DNA of 64,000 nt from Isoetes taiwanensis (lineage: Eukaryota > Streptophyta > Lycopodiopsida > Isoetales > Isoetaceae): contig JAJEKV010000006.1 of assembly GCA_021234155.1 (NCBI GenBank), positions 9,269,003 through 9,333,002 on the forward strand, in the 5' to 3' direction. Positions 7,760 through 20,640 of this stretch are shown here, in pieces. Positions within the stretch are counted from its first letter, which is position 1. Every line of letters starts with the position of its first letter. The notes beneath the pieces are model-generated. The model was not told the origin of the DNA, made no database searches, and saw only the letters and a program-made list of their open reading frames with translations. The translations under genes and the position numbers were made by a program.

Positions 7760-9784
7760 ACTTTGGACTAGTTGCATGTTATGCATGCATAAACAAAAGT
7801 CCTTGCATCCAAGATTTTCTGACTGGCTGGATCTTTTTACTTTTAAATGCACATTCCCAGCCTATTCCCTTACTTTTCAGTTATTTATCATGAAGACCTC
7901 GGAAGACCTTTGCACCTAGTTCTCAATGATTCAAGACACCTTTACATAATCCTGGGACACATGTTACAAATCAGTCTACTGCCATTTTCAATGGCACAAC
8001 ATATCTACCAGTTCAGTTTTGGAGATCATAATCCTTTGTCCTTTTGAGCAATAAATTATGATTATATGGACTATCACATGGGTATTTAAGACCAAACAGA
8101 CGTCACTTTCCAAATCACGAGCTTCCCTTACCTTAAAAGTCGTGCATGTCTTGCACAAAAATATGTTCAATTTTGCATCTAGCACTTAGTTACTTTAGAT
8201 GCTTGCAAAATTAATACAGTGAATTGAGAAACAAGTGTTTACCTCGGTTTCCGATATAGCTTCTTTTACTAATATTTATCCATAACAAATCTAAGCATAT
8301 ACAACCTGCTTTAACCTGTGGAAGACGTATGATATAGTATTTAAAATCAGGAATCACTTTTGATTGTTTATCTTCAAAAGTTGGCTCAAGTCCATGTCCA
8401 GATCTACCAAGTTTAACCAACGAAGAGCAAGAAAAAAGACAAGGGCAGGAGTTGCCCGGTACCTGCAACCAAACATCAAAACTTTAGCATAAAAATAGTA
8501 AAGATTGAGGGGCTAAAAGGTACTAGAGTCTTTCGGTTTATAGCCGATCAACCCTTGTATCCTTCTGCCATATTAGTACAACATAATAGATCCATATTTT
8601 ATGAATAAATGTAAACAATGGCTATAAAGTGGGTGCTTAAACCTGTTAAACTATGCACATACAGTTATATTGGGCTCATTCAATCAGCTTATCACTGGTT
8701 TTTCAACAAATTAAGATATATTATACCTGAATTTTGTCTTGGTCTGAAGTATAGCTTCAACAAATTGTGTCTTAGGGATGTTGGTCTCTCCCTTATCATT
8801 ACAACCAGAACTATTTTTATATGCTAATCTACCCCTAGAATTTTCTTTTCCGTTTGTTACAGATACTTTGGCCAGGCTTGCCTCCCTCTTAAGGCTAAAA
8901 TCTATTCTCTGATCTCCCATATTGCTGGGTATTTCAATGTTATCAGACAGAGATAAACATGTTAGGAGTTCGTCTTCCAGCCACCTTTCATTCAGGTTTT
9001 CTTCTTCAGGGCCAGAGCCACAGGGTCGGCCGTCTAAATCAAACTCTCCCTCCATAATATATAGAGGTTTTGTGGATTTACCTAAATTCTTACAGTAAAT
9101 CCTGAGCATGCCATGCCTTGTGCCAGATTTCTTTTCTAAAGCTAGAAAGTATTGTCATACTTAGATTTTGACCTAAAGTCTTATCTAGCTTACATTGCAA
9201 CGAATCCTCACAATCAACAAATCCATTTCACTATCTTTTTGTATCCTAATCTAGTAGAAGAAATAAGACTTTTAACACATATTCTTGAGTTTAAATTAAG
9301 CAGTTCAACTGGTCATTTCATGCCCCGCAACTAAAAAAAGAGCCACCTTACGGCCAATCTTGCTTCAAAAAATAAGGAACACCCTGGTTTGAGGAGAAGG
9401 CTAGATTTTGTAATTTTAAAAGAGGCCGTAAGGCCTTTCAGCTATGCATCTGCATCTGTTTTTTAGTCATAATTCAATGTCGATGGAATGTTTGTAAGAA
9501 ACAGGAAGAATTTGGTGATCCAGGATTAGCAACGGATAAGTCCATTTGGCTATATTGTGATAAAGTTTGTCATAGCTCTTGATATTTATATGCTTTTCTT
9601 AGGATTTGGATTTTACAGTTTTTGCAGTTCTATGCTAATTTCTGAGTTGCTTTTTGAAGAATCGAGCATTTTCCTCCAATCTGGTGGTAAATCATACAAT
9701 GCATTACTCTGAGATAGGCGATCCGGATTGCTGGAGAAATTCTAAGCCCTTTCTTTCCACAGTTTCGGTTTGACTTTGATGGAA
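7760..9784. other. Intergenic stretch with one exon-like ORF
   Basis: No known gene or complete element was recognised. The only noteworthy frame is on the minus strand at 9109-8711 (listed separately). The rest is AT-rich with short unremarkable ORFs. Confidence 0.4.
8711..9109 (-). CDS. Hypothetical exon-like ORF, 132 aa
   Basis: This frame starts at ATG 9109 and has protein-like composition: MEGEFDLDGRPCGSGPEEEN, then LNERWLEDELLTCLSLSDN, then a Ser/Lys-rich tail. It contains no repeats and no transposon motif I recognise. It may be an exon of a host gene or a captured fragment. Neighbouring sequence gave no convincing further exons, so function and completeness are unknown. Confidence 0.25.
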   Translation of the reverse strand: MLRIYCKNLGKSTKPLYIMEGEFDLDGRPCGSGPEEENLNERWLEDELLTCLSLSDNIEIPSNMGDQRIDFSLKREASLAKVSVTNGKENSRGRLAYKNSSGCNDKGETNIPKTQFVEAILQTKTKFRYNIS

Positions 9785-9889
9785 TGACAAGTGGACGATA
9801 AAAATACCTTTTTTCCTTCCTTCCTTCTCTGGTTGTCACAGAAAATGATCAGTGGGAGATCAATGTATATACCCAAATCCATGTAGAGG
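9785..9889 (-). repeat. Detached copy of a copia RNase H segment (105 bp)
   Basis: This stretch is nearly identical to 10450-10554, including the LINE-like insert (GACAAGTGGACGATAAAAAT, TTCC repeats) and the RNase H codons beside it. It lies just outside the copia 3' LTR. It looks like a templated insertion or gene-conversion copy made after the LINE-like tail had entered the RNase H region. Confidence 0.75.
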
Positions 9890-9952
9890 TTCTTGTCATC
9901 ACTTTTTTGCAAGAGCAATCGACTGATTGCAGGGCTGATTGTGACATCTTTG

Positions 9953-10222
9953 TGTTAAATATTAATAGTGCAAAACATAAGAATTGAACCCTTATGAAGA
10001 TAAGAACTCGAAACTTTGCATTCAGAAAAAACTTGATTTGATCCAATGATCTACAAGGCATTTTATATGCCATAGCAACACAAACTTAGGTTTAACACAA
10101 GCCTTAAGATTAGAAACTTAGAGCAAAATAAGGAACCGATTACTCAGCATAATTCAAGGAGTAAATTCAGCATAAACAAAAAAAAGATATTTCCAAGACT
10201 GTGAACCTTTTGATATCCAACA
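9953..10222 (-). repeat. 3' LTR of the copia element
   Basis: The 270-bp repeat begins TGTTAAATATT and ends GATATCCAACA on the plus strand (TG...CA on both strands). It matches 27150-27403 over nearly its whole length. Confidence 0.8.
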
Positions 10223-10259
10223 CGCCACTTCAAAAGGTACGAGACCAATTGAACCTGTT

Positions 10260-10715
10260 TAAAACATTCCAAGCTGCTTCAGATTTTTGTTCATCTTCAG
10301 ATTGGCAAGAGCTTTGGTTAGGACATCTGCAGCCATATCATCTGTACAACAGTAATCAATCTTGATCTTTCCTTCCTCAACCAATTGCCTAACCACATGA
10401 AATTTAATATCAACATGTTTCATTCAAGCATGCATCACTGGATTTTTAGAGATGACAAGTGGACGATAAAAATACCTTTTTTCCTTCCTTCCTTCTCTGG
10501 TTGTCACAGAAAATGATCAGTGGGAGATCAATGTATATACCCAAATCCATGTAGAACTGTTGTAGCCATACTGCCTCATTACTTGCATTAGCAAGTGCTA
10601 TATATTCAGCCTCAGTTGTAGACTGAGCCACACACTTCTGTTTAGTGCTTTTCCAGCTTATGACATCCCCTGCAATGATGAATGCATAGCCTGAAGTTGA
10701 GGTTCTATCATGCAA
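10260..10715 (-). pseudogene. Copia RNase H, interrupted by a LINE-like 3' tail
   Basis: The frame reads DRTSTSGYAFIIAGDVISWK, STTEAEYIALANASNEAVWL, LPLIIFCDNQ, typical copia RNase H with the TEAEY motif. After CDNQ it runs into a ~45-bp insert (10453-10497) and then resumes as SKNPVMHA, stop, MKHVDIKFHVVRQLVEEG, ADVLTKAL. The insert resembles the 3' end of the LINE family elsewhere in this window (GTGGACG-TAAAAA plus a simple tail) and replaced about four codons of the RNase H. Confidence 0.85.
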
Positions 10716-10718
10716 GTT

Positions 10719-11570
10719 TCATGCCCAGTCAGAATCAGAATAGCCAAGAAGATTTGTAGTGTCCTTTGCATTGTACATGATGCCATAATCAATTGTGCCA
10801 GCAAGATACCCGAGACATCTTTTGAGGGCAGTGCAATGAGATTGTTTTGGGGAGACTGGGAATTGACTGAGTTTACATATGACAAGAGACAGATCTGGTC
10901 GTGTGGTCAGGGCTGCAAAGTTCAGTGATCCAATGATGCTTCGATAATTGTCACAAAAGTACTGCATGTTTGGGGAACATTCTGGATCATTTGGAAGCAG
11001 AGATAGATTTGTTTCCATGAGTGTTTTAACTGCATGACTGTCAGAAAGGCCAAGATTTTTTATTAGATTCTGCAAGTATTTGGTCTGTTTCATGGACAAG
11101 GTTCCATTTAACTGATCATATGAAATTTCTATGCCAAGAAAATAATGTACCTGGCCAAGATCTTTCATCTTGAAATTGGCTTGAAGCTGGGGATTTTAGA
11201 AGGTTGAGGTCCTTTTCATTGGCTGCAATGATGAGAAGACCATCCACATAACATATAATAAATACTGGTGAGACATCATGACGAATGTAGATGCTGGGAT
11301 CTACATGACTAGGAATGAATAAGAGATCAGTTAGGGTTTGATGGAGCTTAGCATACCATGCACGAGGTGCTTGTCACATCTAATTGATGAATATGGAAAT
11401 GATTTTTGGTGGCATGAGCAAGCAAGACTCATATTGAAGTCATTATGGCTATTGGGGCATATGTTTGATCAAAATCAATTCAGGAATTTGGCTAAAACCC
11501 TTGGCTACAAAGAGTGCTTTGAAATGTGATATTTCTCCAGCAGAGTTGTATTTGAGCTTGAAAACCCACC
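10719..11570 (-). pseudogene. Copia reverse transcriptase (degenerate)
   Basis: The 3' part is clear at 11168-10719: MKDLGQVHYFLGIEISYD, KYLQNLIKNLGL, RPDLSLVICKLSQF, CLGYLAGTIDYGIMY, DSDWA. Upstream, near 11270-11220, the catalytic box reads YVDGLLIIA, so the usual YVDD has lost its second Asp. Further upstream the frame is broken. Confidence 0.85.
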
Positions 11571-11579
11571 TAGATCCAA

Positions 11580-12818
11580 CTACATGGTGATTTGCAGGCC
11601 TGGGGACAACATTCCAAGTATTGAGATCAGGAAAGTTCTTTGGTGTAGGTCAAATAACCTATAGGCTTTTTGAGTTGTGCAGTAGCCAATAAAAATACAG
11701 GCCTTTGATTTGGCAAAAAACTTTGGCTGATTGAGAACAAGTGCAAAAGCAAGACAACCAAAAACTTTTAAATGCTTGAGACTTATAGATCTTCTTGACC
11801 AAACTTCTTCTGGCAGCTGATTGTTGATACCACTGTGAGGAATTCTGTTTGTAACATACACTGCAGTAAGGACAGCTTCCCCCCAAAATTCTGCTAGAAC
11901 TTGTCGAGCACTGAGCATTGTTCTGGCCATCTCAATAATAGTCCTATTTGCACACTCTACTCTGCCAGTTTGTTCAGATGTATTGGGAGTTGTGATCTGA
12001 TGCAGAATCCCTTCTCTTGTACAGAAATCCTTGAAGGCATTTGAAGTAAATTCTCCACCTTCATCGCTTCTGAGAACAACTAGTTTGTTGCCTGTAGATC
12101 TCTCTACTTCAAGAAAAGCTGTAAATTGTGTGAAGGCCTCACTCTTGTTGTGTAGCATATACACAAAATGCTTTCGAGAGTAATCATCCAAAATCAACAT
12201 AAAGTATCGGGCTCCTTGCAGAGTTGAGGGTTTGACTGGTCCACATAAGTCGACATGAAGTAATTCAAGAGTTCTGGATGTTTTGGAGTCAGAAACAAAG
12301 AAAGAGGTACGAGTGATTTTGTTCTGGAGACAATGGCTGCATGGTAATACTGAGGAGGATTTATCAGGCAAGTACCCTTTGTGGATCAAGTGATCGATGC
12401 ATGCAGATGAAATGTGGCCAACTCTAGAGTGCCATAAAGCTTGAGGAGTATTCAGCACGGCAAGATTTACTTCTTCAAAAGCACTTGCAATTTGATAGAG
12501 ATTACCTTGTCGAGTGCCTGTAAGTATAATTTCCTCAGCAGCATTTCGGATGTGATAGAGATCTGTTTCAAATGAAACAACAAGTCTTGCATCAGTAATT
12601 TTACTTATACAGACAGTAATCCGGGAACATGCAATACATCCTTCAGAAGTTTGTGAACACCAGACTTGGTCAGAATTTTTACTGTTCCAATCCCTTTGGC
12701 ACGTTGAAGATGATTGTCTCCCATGCGAACAGTTTGATCCTCGTTCAGAGATTGGTAGATAATGAAGTTTCTTCGGATGGGAGTCATATGACAGGTTGCA
12801 CCAGAGTCTAGAAACCAT
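11580..12818 (-). pseudogene. Copia GAG-pre-integrase and integrase
   Basis: This 412-codon frame contains ALWHSRVGHIS and PCSHCLQNKI (H2C2 zinc-binding region), then the DDE core: HVDLCGP and LDDYSRKHFVYML (first Asp region), LRSDEGGEFTSNAFKDFC (second Asp) and QTGRVECANRTIIEMARTML (Glu). Integrase inserts the cDNA into host DNA. The core residues are retained, but the downstream frame degenerates. Confidence 0.9.
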
Positions 12819-12889
12819 ACAGGTCCTGCATTGGATACTTCAGTGAGTGCAGCACAAAAATAATCCATAGCCATGTTGCTTTGCTCCAT
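12605..12889 (-). pseudogene. Copia aspartic protease segment
   Basis: WFLDSGATCHMTPIRRNF contains the retroviral-type DSGA active site followed by the copia CHMT motif. This is the protease that cuts the Gag-Pol polyprotein. It overlaps the integrase segment in another frame, so a frameshift separates the two. Confidence 0.85.
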
Positions 12890-12899
12890 AGTAGGCTCA

Positions 12900-13471
12900 G
12901 ATTTAGCAACTGGTGCCGGTGCTCTGCAATCTCAGGCTAGATATCCCTCCTTTTGACATCTATAGCAAGTAAATTTCTTGGCTTTCTTACCTTGACTCTG
13001 ATTTCCTCGAGCATCTTTACTGGAATTTCTTCGAGTATCTGCAACCATAAGGTCATCATGAGGACGAGATTGTTGTCTCTATCTCAGAGACTCAATTTTG
13101 ATTCTCTCATAAGCCGTGTCAAAGGTATAGACATCAAGTCTACCCTCAAAAGAGATCACCAAGTCTTCATAAGATTTAGGACGGCTATTGAGCAGCATGC
13201 AGACTTTCTCGTCCTCACTAATTTCGCCTTCAGTGGCACACAAATCATCCAGCATATCTTTCAATTTACAGACATGCTCAAGCAAATCACCTCCTTCAGA
13301 TAGTTGGAGTTCATACAGACGCTTCCGCAGCACCAGACGATTTCCAGCAGTGGCAGACTCATAGTGAGATGTAAGGGACTCCCACGTAGCTCGGGCAGTT
13401 GGGGGGCCCTTCACAATGTGTGCAGGAACATCGTCAAGGCTCGTTATCAAAATAACTGAGCTTTACGATCC
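12900..13471 (-). pseudogene. Copia Gag, C-terminal part
   Basis: The frame 13450-13079 reads VPAHIVKGPPTARATWESLT, LRKRLYELQLSEGGDLLEHV and SYEDLVISFEGRLD, typical of the UBN2-type copia Gag. Near 12960-12915 a zinc knuckle remnant CYRCQKEGYLA, stop, DC is visible. The start of this part (GAA AGG GAT CGT AAA GCT CAG, ERDRKAQ) joins the other gag part at 26821 across the nested insertion. One indel near 13450 breaks the frame. Confidence 0.85.
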
Positions 13472-13476
13472 CTTTC

Positions 13477-15155
13477 TGTGACGCTCCCTGAATATATACG
13501 GCACCCGGCCGTATACATACGGGGACTTTCCCCTCCCATGGCGACCACCTCGCCATGAGCAGGGCCCTCCGTCTAACTCGGGCCATCTATAAAAGATGCT
13601 CGAGTGAAGGACACAGAGGGGTCATTCGGCCCACGCCTTCGATGGGGCTCCGTCGCGGAAGCGTGAATACAAGGTTAGCACACAGCATAAATCATATACA
13701 AATAACTACCACGAAGGGTGGCACATCCATTTAGATACCAACGGCAAAGAATATGCATCTAATCCTAAGGAAAACACCCCAAACCCCAGGTTCTACCCCG
13801 ATTCAGACTTACGGAGGGTAGACCGACGGCTTCGGTCTCAAGAGATTAGCGGACATGTAGGTATAACTTTGGCGTTATCGGCATAGAACATCGGCTAGGG
13901 TTGTCCACTCCATCCGCCCCTCCCGTGCACACTTTGCGGATGAGTCAAATCATGCTATGGCATCACTATAGCCTTCCCACACACAGACTCAAGGTATCAC
14001 CCTTCCCAGCCTACTCCAGGTTCATGAAGCCCCGTCCGATGAGGCAGGTCGGGAAGTGTCCCCTTCAGGATCACAAAGGTTCCATGGGTGAGCTAGAGAA
14101 TACGTGCCGCATCAGCGATCCCAAGATCCGCACCCCAACTTACTCACCCTAAATCTACTCAAAGTGCAAGATGCTCCATACGGATCACACCTCTACACCC
14201 GTGGAGTGTCGGGACCCATACCCGCCCCTCACGCGACCCGGCCATCGGCCTAGCCCACCAGTAGGAGTCCCAGAGCCTTTTATGTTCGTGCAAGACCCCA
14301 CCCCCACTTCACCACTTGTGTCCCTTGTTTGGTGCTAAGTCATTCCATAGCATCCACGACTCGATGGTCTCTTGTACACAGGCCGCATCTAATGGGAAAT
14401 ACATGGATCAACCTAGGAGCATACTACTAAACATGGCTCGTAGGTCTCTACCCCCCCTTAATTCCCCATTTCCCAGTAATACTATACAAAGGACTATCAA
14501 TCCATCCTTTAAGAGCAAGACCAGAATCAGAGATAAAGAGAACTCACCTTTGCAATCAAGGGTTAGTTCCTACAAGTAAAGCACAGAGAGAACGGAAGAA
14601 ATGAACACAACAAGTGCCCAACAGGTGTGCTACTCTAGAACATGAAGCTATACTAACCACCCACCTGAGTTCCTGCTGGATCCATTGTCATTTGGTTCCC
14701 TGGACTTGGCGCTCAGCACTGGACACATAGGTAAGTTAGGCGCTTAGCAAGGGTAGGCGCTTAGCTGCTGCTCCTCCTGGTCGATTTGCTGAAGGGTGCC
14801 TGGCTGCTGCTCCTCCTTCTCCATCTCCAATTGCTCCTAATTCGAATTGGGGCAAATGGGGGTGCAAAACCCCAATTTGGGTCCCAAGTTAGTAACCCTC
14901 CCTTGCCCAATCGATTTGGGCCAGGTGGCAGCTCCGGGTTGGCTAATATTAACTAATTTGGTGTTTTAGCCCCTTTTAATATTAGTTTAAGCCCTAAATT
15001 CGAGTTAGGGTTTAAGGTTAGGTTTCCACCTTCATAATTTAATTATTAACATAGCTAACTTTAGCTTATGAATAATTAATGTGCCATTAATTATTCATAG
15101 TGACGTGTCATGTATTTATACTTAAAAAAGGCATATAAATATGTGGAACGTCACA
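13477..15155 (-). repeat. 3' LTR of family-A copy 2
   Basis: The LTR is intact at 1679 bp, beginning TGTGACGCTCCC and ending GTGGAACGTCACA on the plus strand. It is followed by the polypurine tract (plus-strand TTCTCCCCACCTT). Small open frames inside it are shared with the other LTR copies and are not genes. Confidence 0.9.
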
Positions 15156-16002
15156 TTCTCCCCACCTTAAAAATGATGCTGTCCTCAGCATCAAGACTAC
15201 TCTTGTTGCAGGGCAGCACATCGTACATTAGAAGGAAGTCTCCCCTCCTTAAAGAGATAGCGTGATATTATAAGTCACATAGACTTTGTCATGTTCAAAG
15301 TGATTAAGTTTGAAATGACTTGTAATGTGCAATTTATAACTCTGGGATATAGAAGGTAGAGGTATAGATTAGACCTGATGATTGCCTAGGACTGTCAAAA
15401 GTGAACAGTCAAGGTGTGTGGAAGTCTCACTGTTTCCAGAGTATAGCTAATTTTGAATTCATTCTTTCTATACACACGTGTAATTGATTATATATTATGG
15501 AGAGGTATAGACACAAGCAACTTCTATTTGTTCTTATATTATAATGCGGAGTTATTAAGCTCACACTGTTTAGTATAAAGTGATCCTAATGATATTAACT
15601 TCTGTTTATATGTATTATATTCTCCCGTCGCTTTGCAATCCATTTAATTAGAGCCAGCGCTAATTTAATTTTGTATCAGAATTTTGTTTTCCTATTTTGT
15701 TATAGTTCTGACAACTCATAAGGTCCTATCCTCAGTATTTGACATGCCCCTCACATTTAGACTTACCATTTAATACAATTATATCGTACTGTATCTGACA
15801 CTTTTATGCCTATACTCTAATATGAACTACAGGGACACGTTCTTCATCAATTACTATTCATAACCTTCTAAGATAATCTAAGTCTTGTTATTCTCTCAGA
15901 AGTTTGTGTAAGACATACATAATTATCTCCTTCTATTATATTTGATTATGTGTTTAAATAGCTTGCTGCTTTCGATTATCTTTAATGTTTCCACACTCAC
16001 AC

Positions 16003-16115
<113 letters not shown>

Positions 16116-16141
16116 AGCATAGATTACAGTCATATGAGGAC

Positions 16142-16279
16142 ACATATTAATTCATTGGTTATGTTTATACATTTATCAGACGTGCCGATATTCTTTCATT
16201 TGAATTACTTACATATTAATTCATTGGTTATGTTTATACATTTATCAGACGTGCCGATATTCTTTCATTTGAATTACTT
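16142..16279. repeat. 69-bp perfect tandem duplication
   Basis: Two apparently identical 69-bp copies (16142-16210 and 16211-16279) starting ACATATTAATTCATTGG. Absence of differences suggests a recent duplication in an otherwise old element, likely slippage next to the microsatellite. Confidence 0.9.
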
Positions 16280-19200
16280 ATTTATTTTATTGTTATTTTC
16301 ATAAATTTATGGCACATACAGACATAGTTATATTTACAGGGCACAGGTACAGCTGACATATACATTCGACGTAATTGGTACCGCCCCGGTCGCTATCCGG
16401 TAGTGGTATGGCTATGCAATCGTCCTGTATCACGTAAGGCCGCCAGACTATGGTGTCCACGGCGAAGCATCAAACCATGCCTAGTGTGTCCCGCAGCCCG
16501 CTATATATGGCGATGACCGAAAGCAGTCCCGGCTCTTACTTGAAGCAGAAGTGCTAAACGTTGGGCATAGTGAGTGTTAAGGTATCCCTATATTGGATGG
16601 ATACGGAGAAAATTTGTATGACGATGTTTGGTATCTGATTAAAACACTGGACCTAATAATTACGAAGATTGATTTGTTATGTGGCATATATATTGGCATA
16701 CACCATATATCCGAGGAAGAAGTGGTTTATGATTATTTACCATAGACCACGTTAGAGCATGATGGTGCAGGCATAGAATGTTGAGCCAACATTTTATAGC
16801 TATTGCCACTTGAATGGAGATATGACTCGCGGAAAGGTAGAGAATAATGTTGTATGAGGATGCGGATCCATAAACTACGGATTATAAAATTACGCATACG
16901 TTGTGTTTCGTAAGAAGATTGGTGTTCCTGAGGTGTGCAATAACAATGTAAGCGGGTGCATGAATAAGATGACGACATAGTCACTTGGATACGCTCAATG
17001 ACGTTGGTCAAATGCATGACCATTACGAAGGATATAAATTAAGGAAATGGACAGATGTCTGCTGGGAACATGGAGATGCCGAATAAGAGACTGGACAATA
17101 GTGTGGAACGTAGTTTGCACATAAGGTCAAGAGAAGACGACAATTGGGAGCAACAGGCACAAGCATCTAAAAACTGCAAGGTATGTTGGATCTTTGGTGA
17201 AGCCAGACTATGAAGGAAAGTTGACCTTCAACTAATGATACATTAGGAAGGCAAGTAATGTACCCACACGACAAGTGGGAGACAAGAGGTGCTTGAAAGT
17301 TGTTGTAAACAACGTTTCAAATATAGAACGTTGAATATACCTAAGTCTAGAGTATGAACAAGGTAGGCGCCCAATGAACATCTCACCAAGGAGGATGTGG
17401 TCTGGACTTGGTATGGTGTGTATATTCCGAGGAGTAACTCCGCGTTGGTATATCTAGAAAAAGATAAGATGTGTAATAGAACTTTTAGTTCACATATATG
17501 AATATGGAAGTAATGAAGATAAGAATTCCTATACTAGACATTAAGTATGTCCACTAGGAACTTAGGGTGGTATTTGCCCCTGTGGAATTTATGACTAGAG
17601 CGTGAGGACCAAGGCAACCTAAGGCTAGAGAGTCTAGAAGGTATGGTGTGAAAACCACAGCATATATTGCACAAGCTAAACGAGTTGAGGAAATACAATT
17701 GCGGGAAGGATGAACATAGCTAGGTGGCTATGTCAACGAATTACATATGAGTCTAGAGTTAGGGTTGGTGCACACATGTTACTATATCTCATAATAACAA
17801 CGTAGTGGTTTCAGATGTTTGAAGGATGTAGTAGTATTACATACTACACTAGTTAGGAGATCGAAGATGTTAATTGTGATATTGAGATGTATATCATATT
17901 AAAAAATAGTAGAATATCCGTACAAGGGGAGTGAAACATTACTTGACAAGGTGTAAAGAATATGATATGCTTATATACGAAGATATTGGGTTAGGTATGT
18001 TTTACCAGAGATAAGCATTCAAGCTATCCCAATGGTTAGAGTTGACTATCTTGGATACGTCGTACTAAGGGAGATGAGAAGAGTTTAAATCAGTGAAAAT
18101 AGCTAGAGTAAGTCTAGCATGTACGGTGACATCACATTGAAGAACATCCCGAGGATGGTTGGAACGGTATTGGAATAAGCGATAATGAGAGGTTAACTAC
18201 TCAAAGGTTCTAGAATACGAATTAATTACTGCAACGTTGTAAGCTGAGAGCATTTATTTGGTTTTGGGAATAAAAAGATGTATAAATTCGCGTCCCCCTG
18301 ATAGAAGAGAAGAAGGAGTACGACGACTTTGGTGATTACATCTTTAGGGATAACCGAGAAGAGGCAATACATAGCAATTCCAAGTCCCGATAAAAATCAA
18401 GACGAGGCCTATAGATTACAAGGGGTGAGATTATATATAGACCAATAGTGGGGTAAGGAATTGAATAATCATATGGCGGTTACTAACGAAGATTGAAACA
18501 TTGGGTTTCCCTATTAGAAGACCAGGAGGTTTTAGTGTCTCCACTTCATTATGAGGGAGTCAAAGACGGCAGCATTTGAAGCTGATCTAAAGCTGAAGTG
18601 CATATGATAACTTAAGAAAATAGGTTAGTTGTGACAAAGCATGGCGAAACACAAAGGATAATTAAGTGAAGGAACCTTTAGAAAAGGCCTTTGGCTGTGG
18701 TAGAAACCTTTGGAATTATGGCATAATCCCATGGGGAAAATAAAGTTTATGTACGGGGTTAAAGTACCATAAGGTACCAAAGGAATGGTTGAAATAGCTA
18801 GAGACCCTGTCAAAATATAGGCAACATATACAAGTCCAACATAAAGTTGGCCCCTGTCCATTTGGGAAGTAGGTGGCGCAGCCACATCATAAAGTCACAT
18901 AGGCAATGGATTTTGTTTGAAAGAACTACCAAGGTTACACTTTAGCTAAGTTAGAGCAGAGCTCTAGCAGATCTTAGAGGTAATGTAAGTGGCGATACAA
19001 GGGAAGAAAGACGACTCCAAAGTTACTAATGAAGGGTCTGGAGATATATTCGAAATGTGCAAAGGACCGCCAATCCGTTGCATGCTAGGGTAGTTGGCAC
19101 TTGAAATAAATGTCAAGGGCCCACAAAATAAAGGTCAAGATGATGGAGTTGAATAGTACAGTAGTACAATTCCAGGATGAGTAGCAAATAGCAGTTACTT

Positions 19201-20640
19201 GCTAGAAGTTGAGATGTGGCTTGCGTAGACACTTGGTGAACAGCATGGGTTACATCGAGGTGTATGTTAGGATATATACAGGACTCGAACAGGGATACAA
19301 GTCTGGGTTATGTCACACATAGGTAATTGTAGAAAGGCTCACAAAATACCAGGCAGGCACCTTGATGACTCCAGGTAATTCACGATTTATACGAAGGCTC
19401 ACCCGCTCCTAGGGCATGACTATGGCTTAAATGAGGATGCAAAGTCATTTGTAATGCCACAATAGTGTCATAACATCATGACAGAGAAATATAATGACTA
19501 ACATTGCTAGGATGTAGGACAACGTTGGATCATAACCCCCAATGATAGGTGGGTTAAGAATATAGGGAACATATCATAGCGGCTTAGAAGCCCCAAGACG
19601 GTTAACGGATACGTAAAGGAGTAATTGGATTGGTGACTCTACTGAATATAGATCACAACTAAAGGGTGATTTGTATACGCTGTGGCAGACGTAAGGGCCA
19701 GGATACTGAAAATCGGCCATAGACGTAGGAAACATATTGAAGAAGAGAAGGAATGAAGGACCCTTATTAATGATATTTAGCAATCTGGATAGGAAGGTTA
19801 TTTCCTAACATGAAGGGTAGTCTTTGCTAACATGCAAAGGTATACCTGCGGCTTGAAAGGCAGCAAGAGCTGAAAAACTCTTTATGTATGACTTAAGGAA
19901 GAAGTCTTCCATGTCCTAGGACAAGATGGTGAATTGAATTCACCAAAGACATTTTTTAATAATTAGATAGATAGGTAGATAGCATTTATACGTGATGCCA
20001 GATTGGCAGCGTCCATGCGGACATATGAGGAACCCTCAGAGACTTGAAGACAAGATCTCTGGATAGAGGAGGCCTATCGTGAGAGGTCTTTGGGTGGTAC
20101 GGTCCCCTGGGATCTTCACGTAATCGCTTGGAATATGTAAGTTCATTTGCGGAACTTAATGACGTTTAGGCACGAAAATAATGGTTGGAAATACTTTGCC
20201 CGGACCATATCTAGATACCCTAGAAGGAGGTGACTAGCCAACAATGGTTGAAGGCCATTGGAATGTACGAGAGAACAACTCCAAAAAAAGGACGGGCTGC
20301 TATCAATTCGACAGGCATGTGGCGCGGATAAATAATCACGACCATATGGCGGTGAACTTTGGCACAAAATAATACTAAATTTTGTATCCGGGATTGATTA
20401 GAACAAAGTGTTGACATTATTATGGGGTTCTAATACAAGCACTCACTACGTGTTACAGAGTATGTAACATGACCTGGGGAAAGTGATCCATAAAAGGAAC
20501 ACGACCAATGAGAAGAAATATTGAAGGGTGGTAGGATCAAAGAAATCCAAACCCATGGTCTAGAGGGGTGCTGCATGGCAGTCCCTAGTTGGTTGGGCGA
20601 AAAGAGATCCTTTCACTGGGAAATGAGACGAGTCAAGGCC

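Noticed and set aside
16400-16560. 5S rRNA-like or tRNA-like gene in the conserved block
   Set aside because: No match to the plant 5S internal control regions or to A/B boxes with a cloverleaf; only general word similarity.
18030-18080. Possible plus-strand Ty3/gypsy RT piece (DYLGYVVL) in the internal region of family-A copy 2
   Set aside because: It is short, surrounded by stops, and on the strand opposite to the one fixed by the PBS and polypurine tract. MDFV near 18910 on the plus strand was rejected for the same reason.
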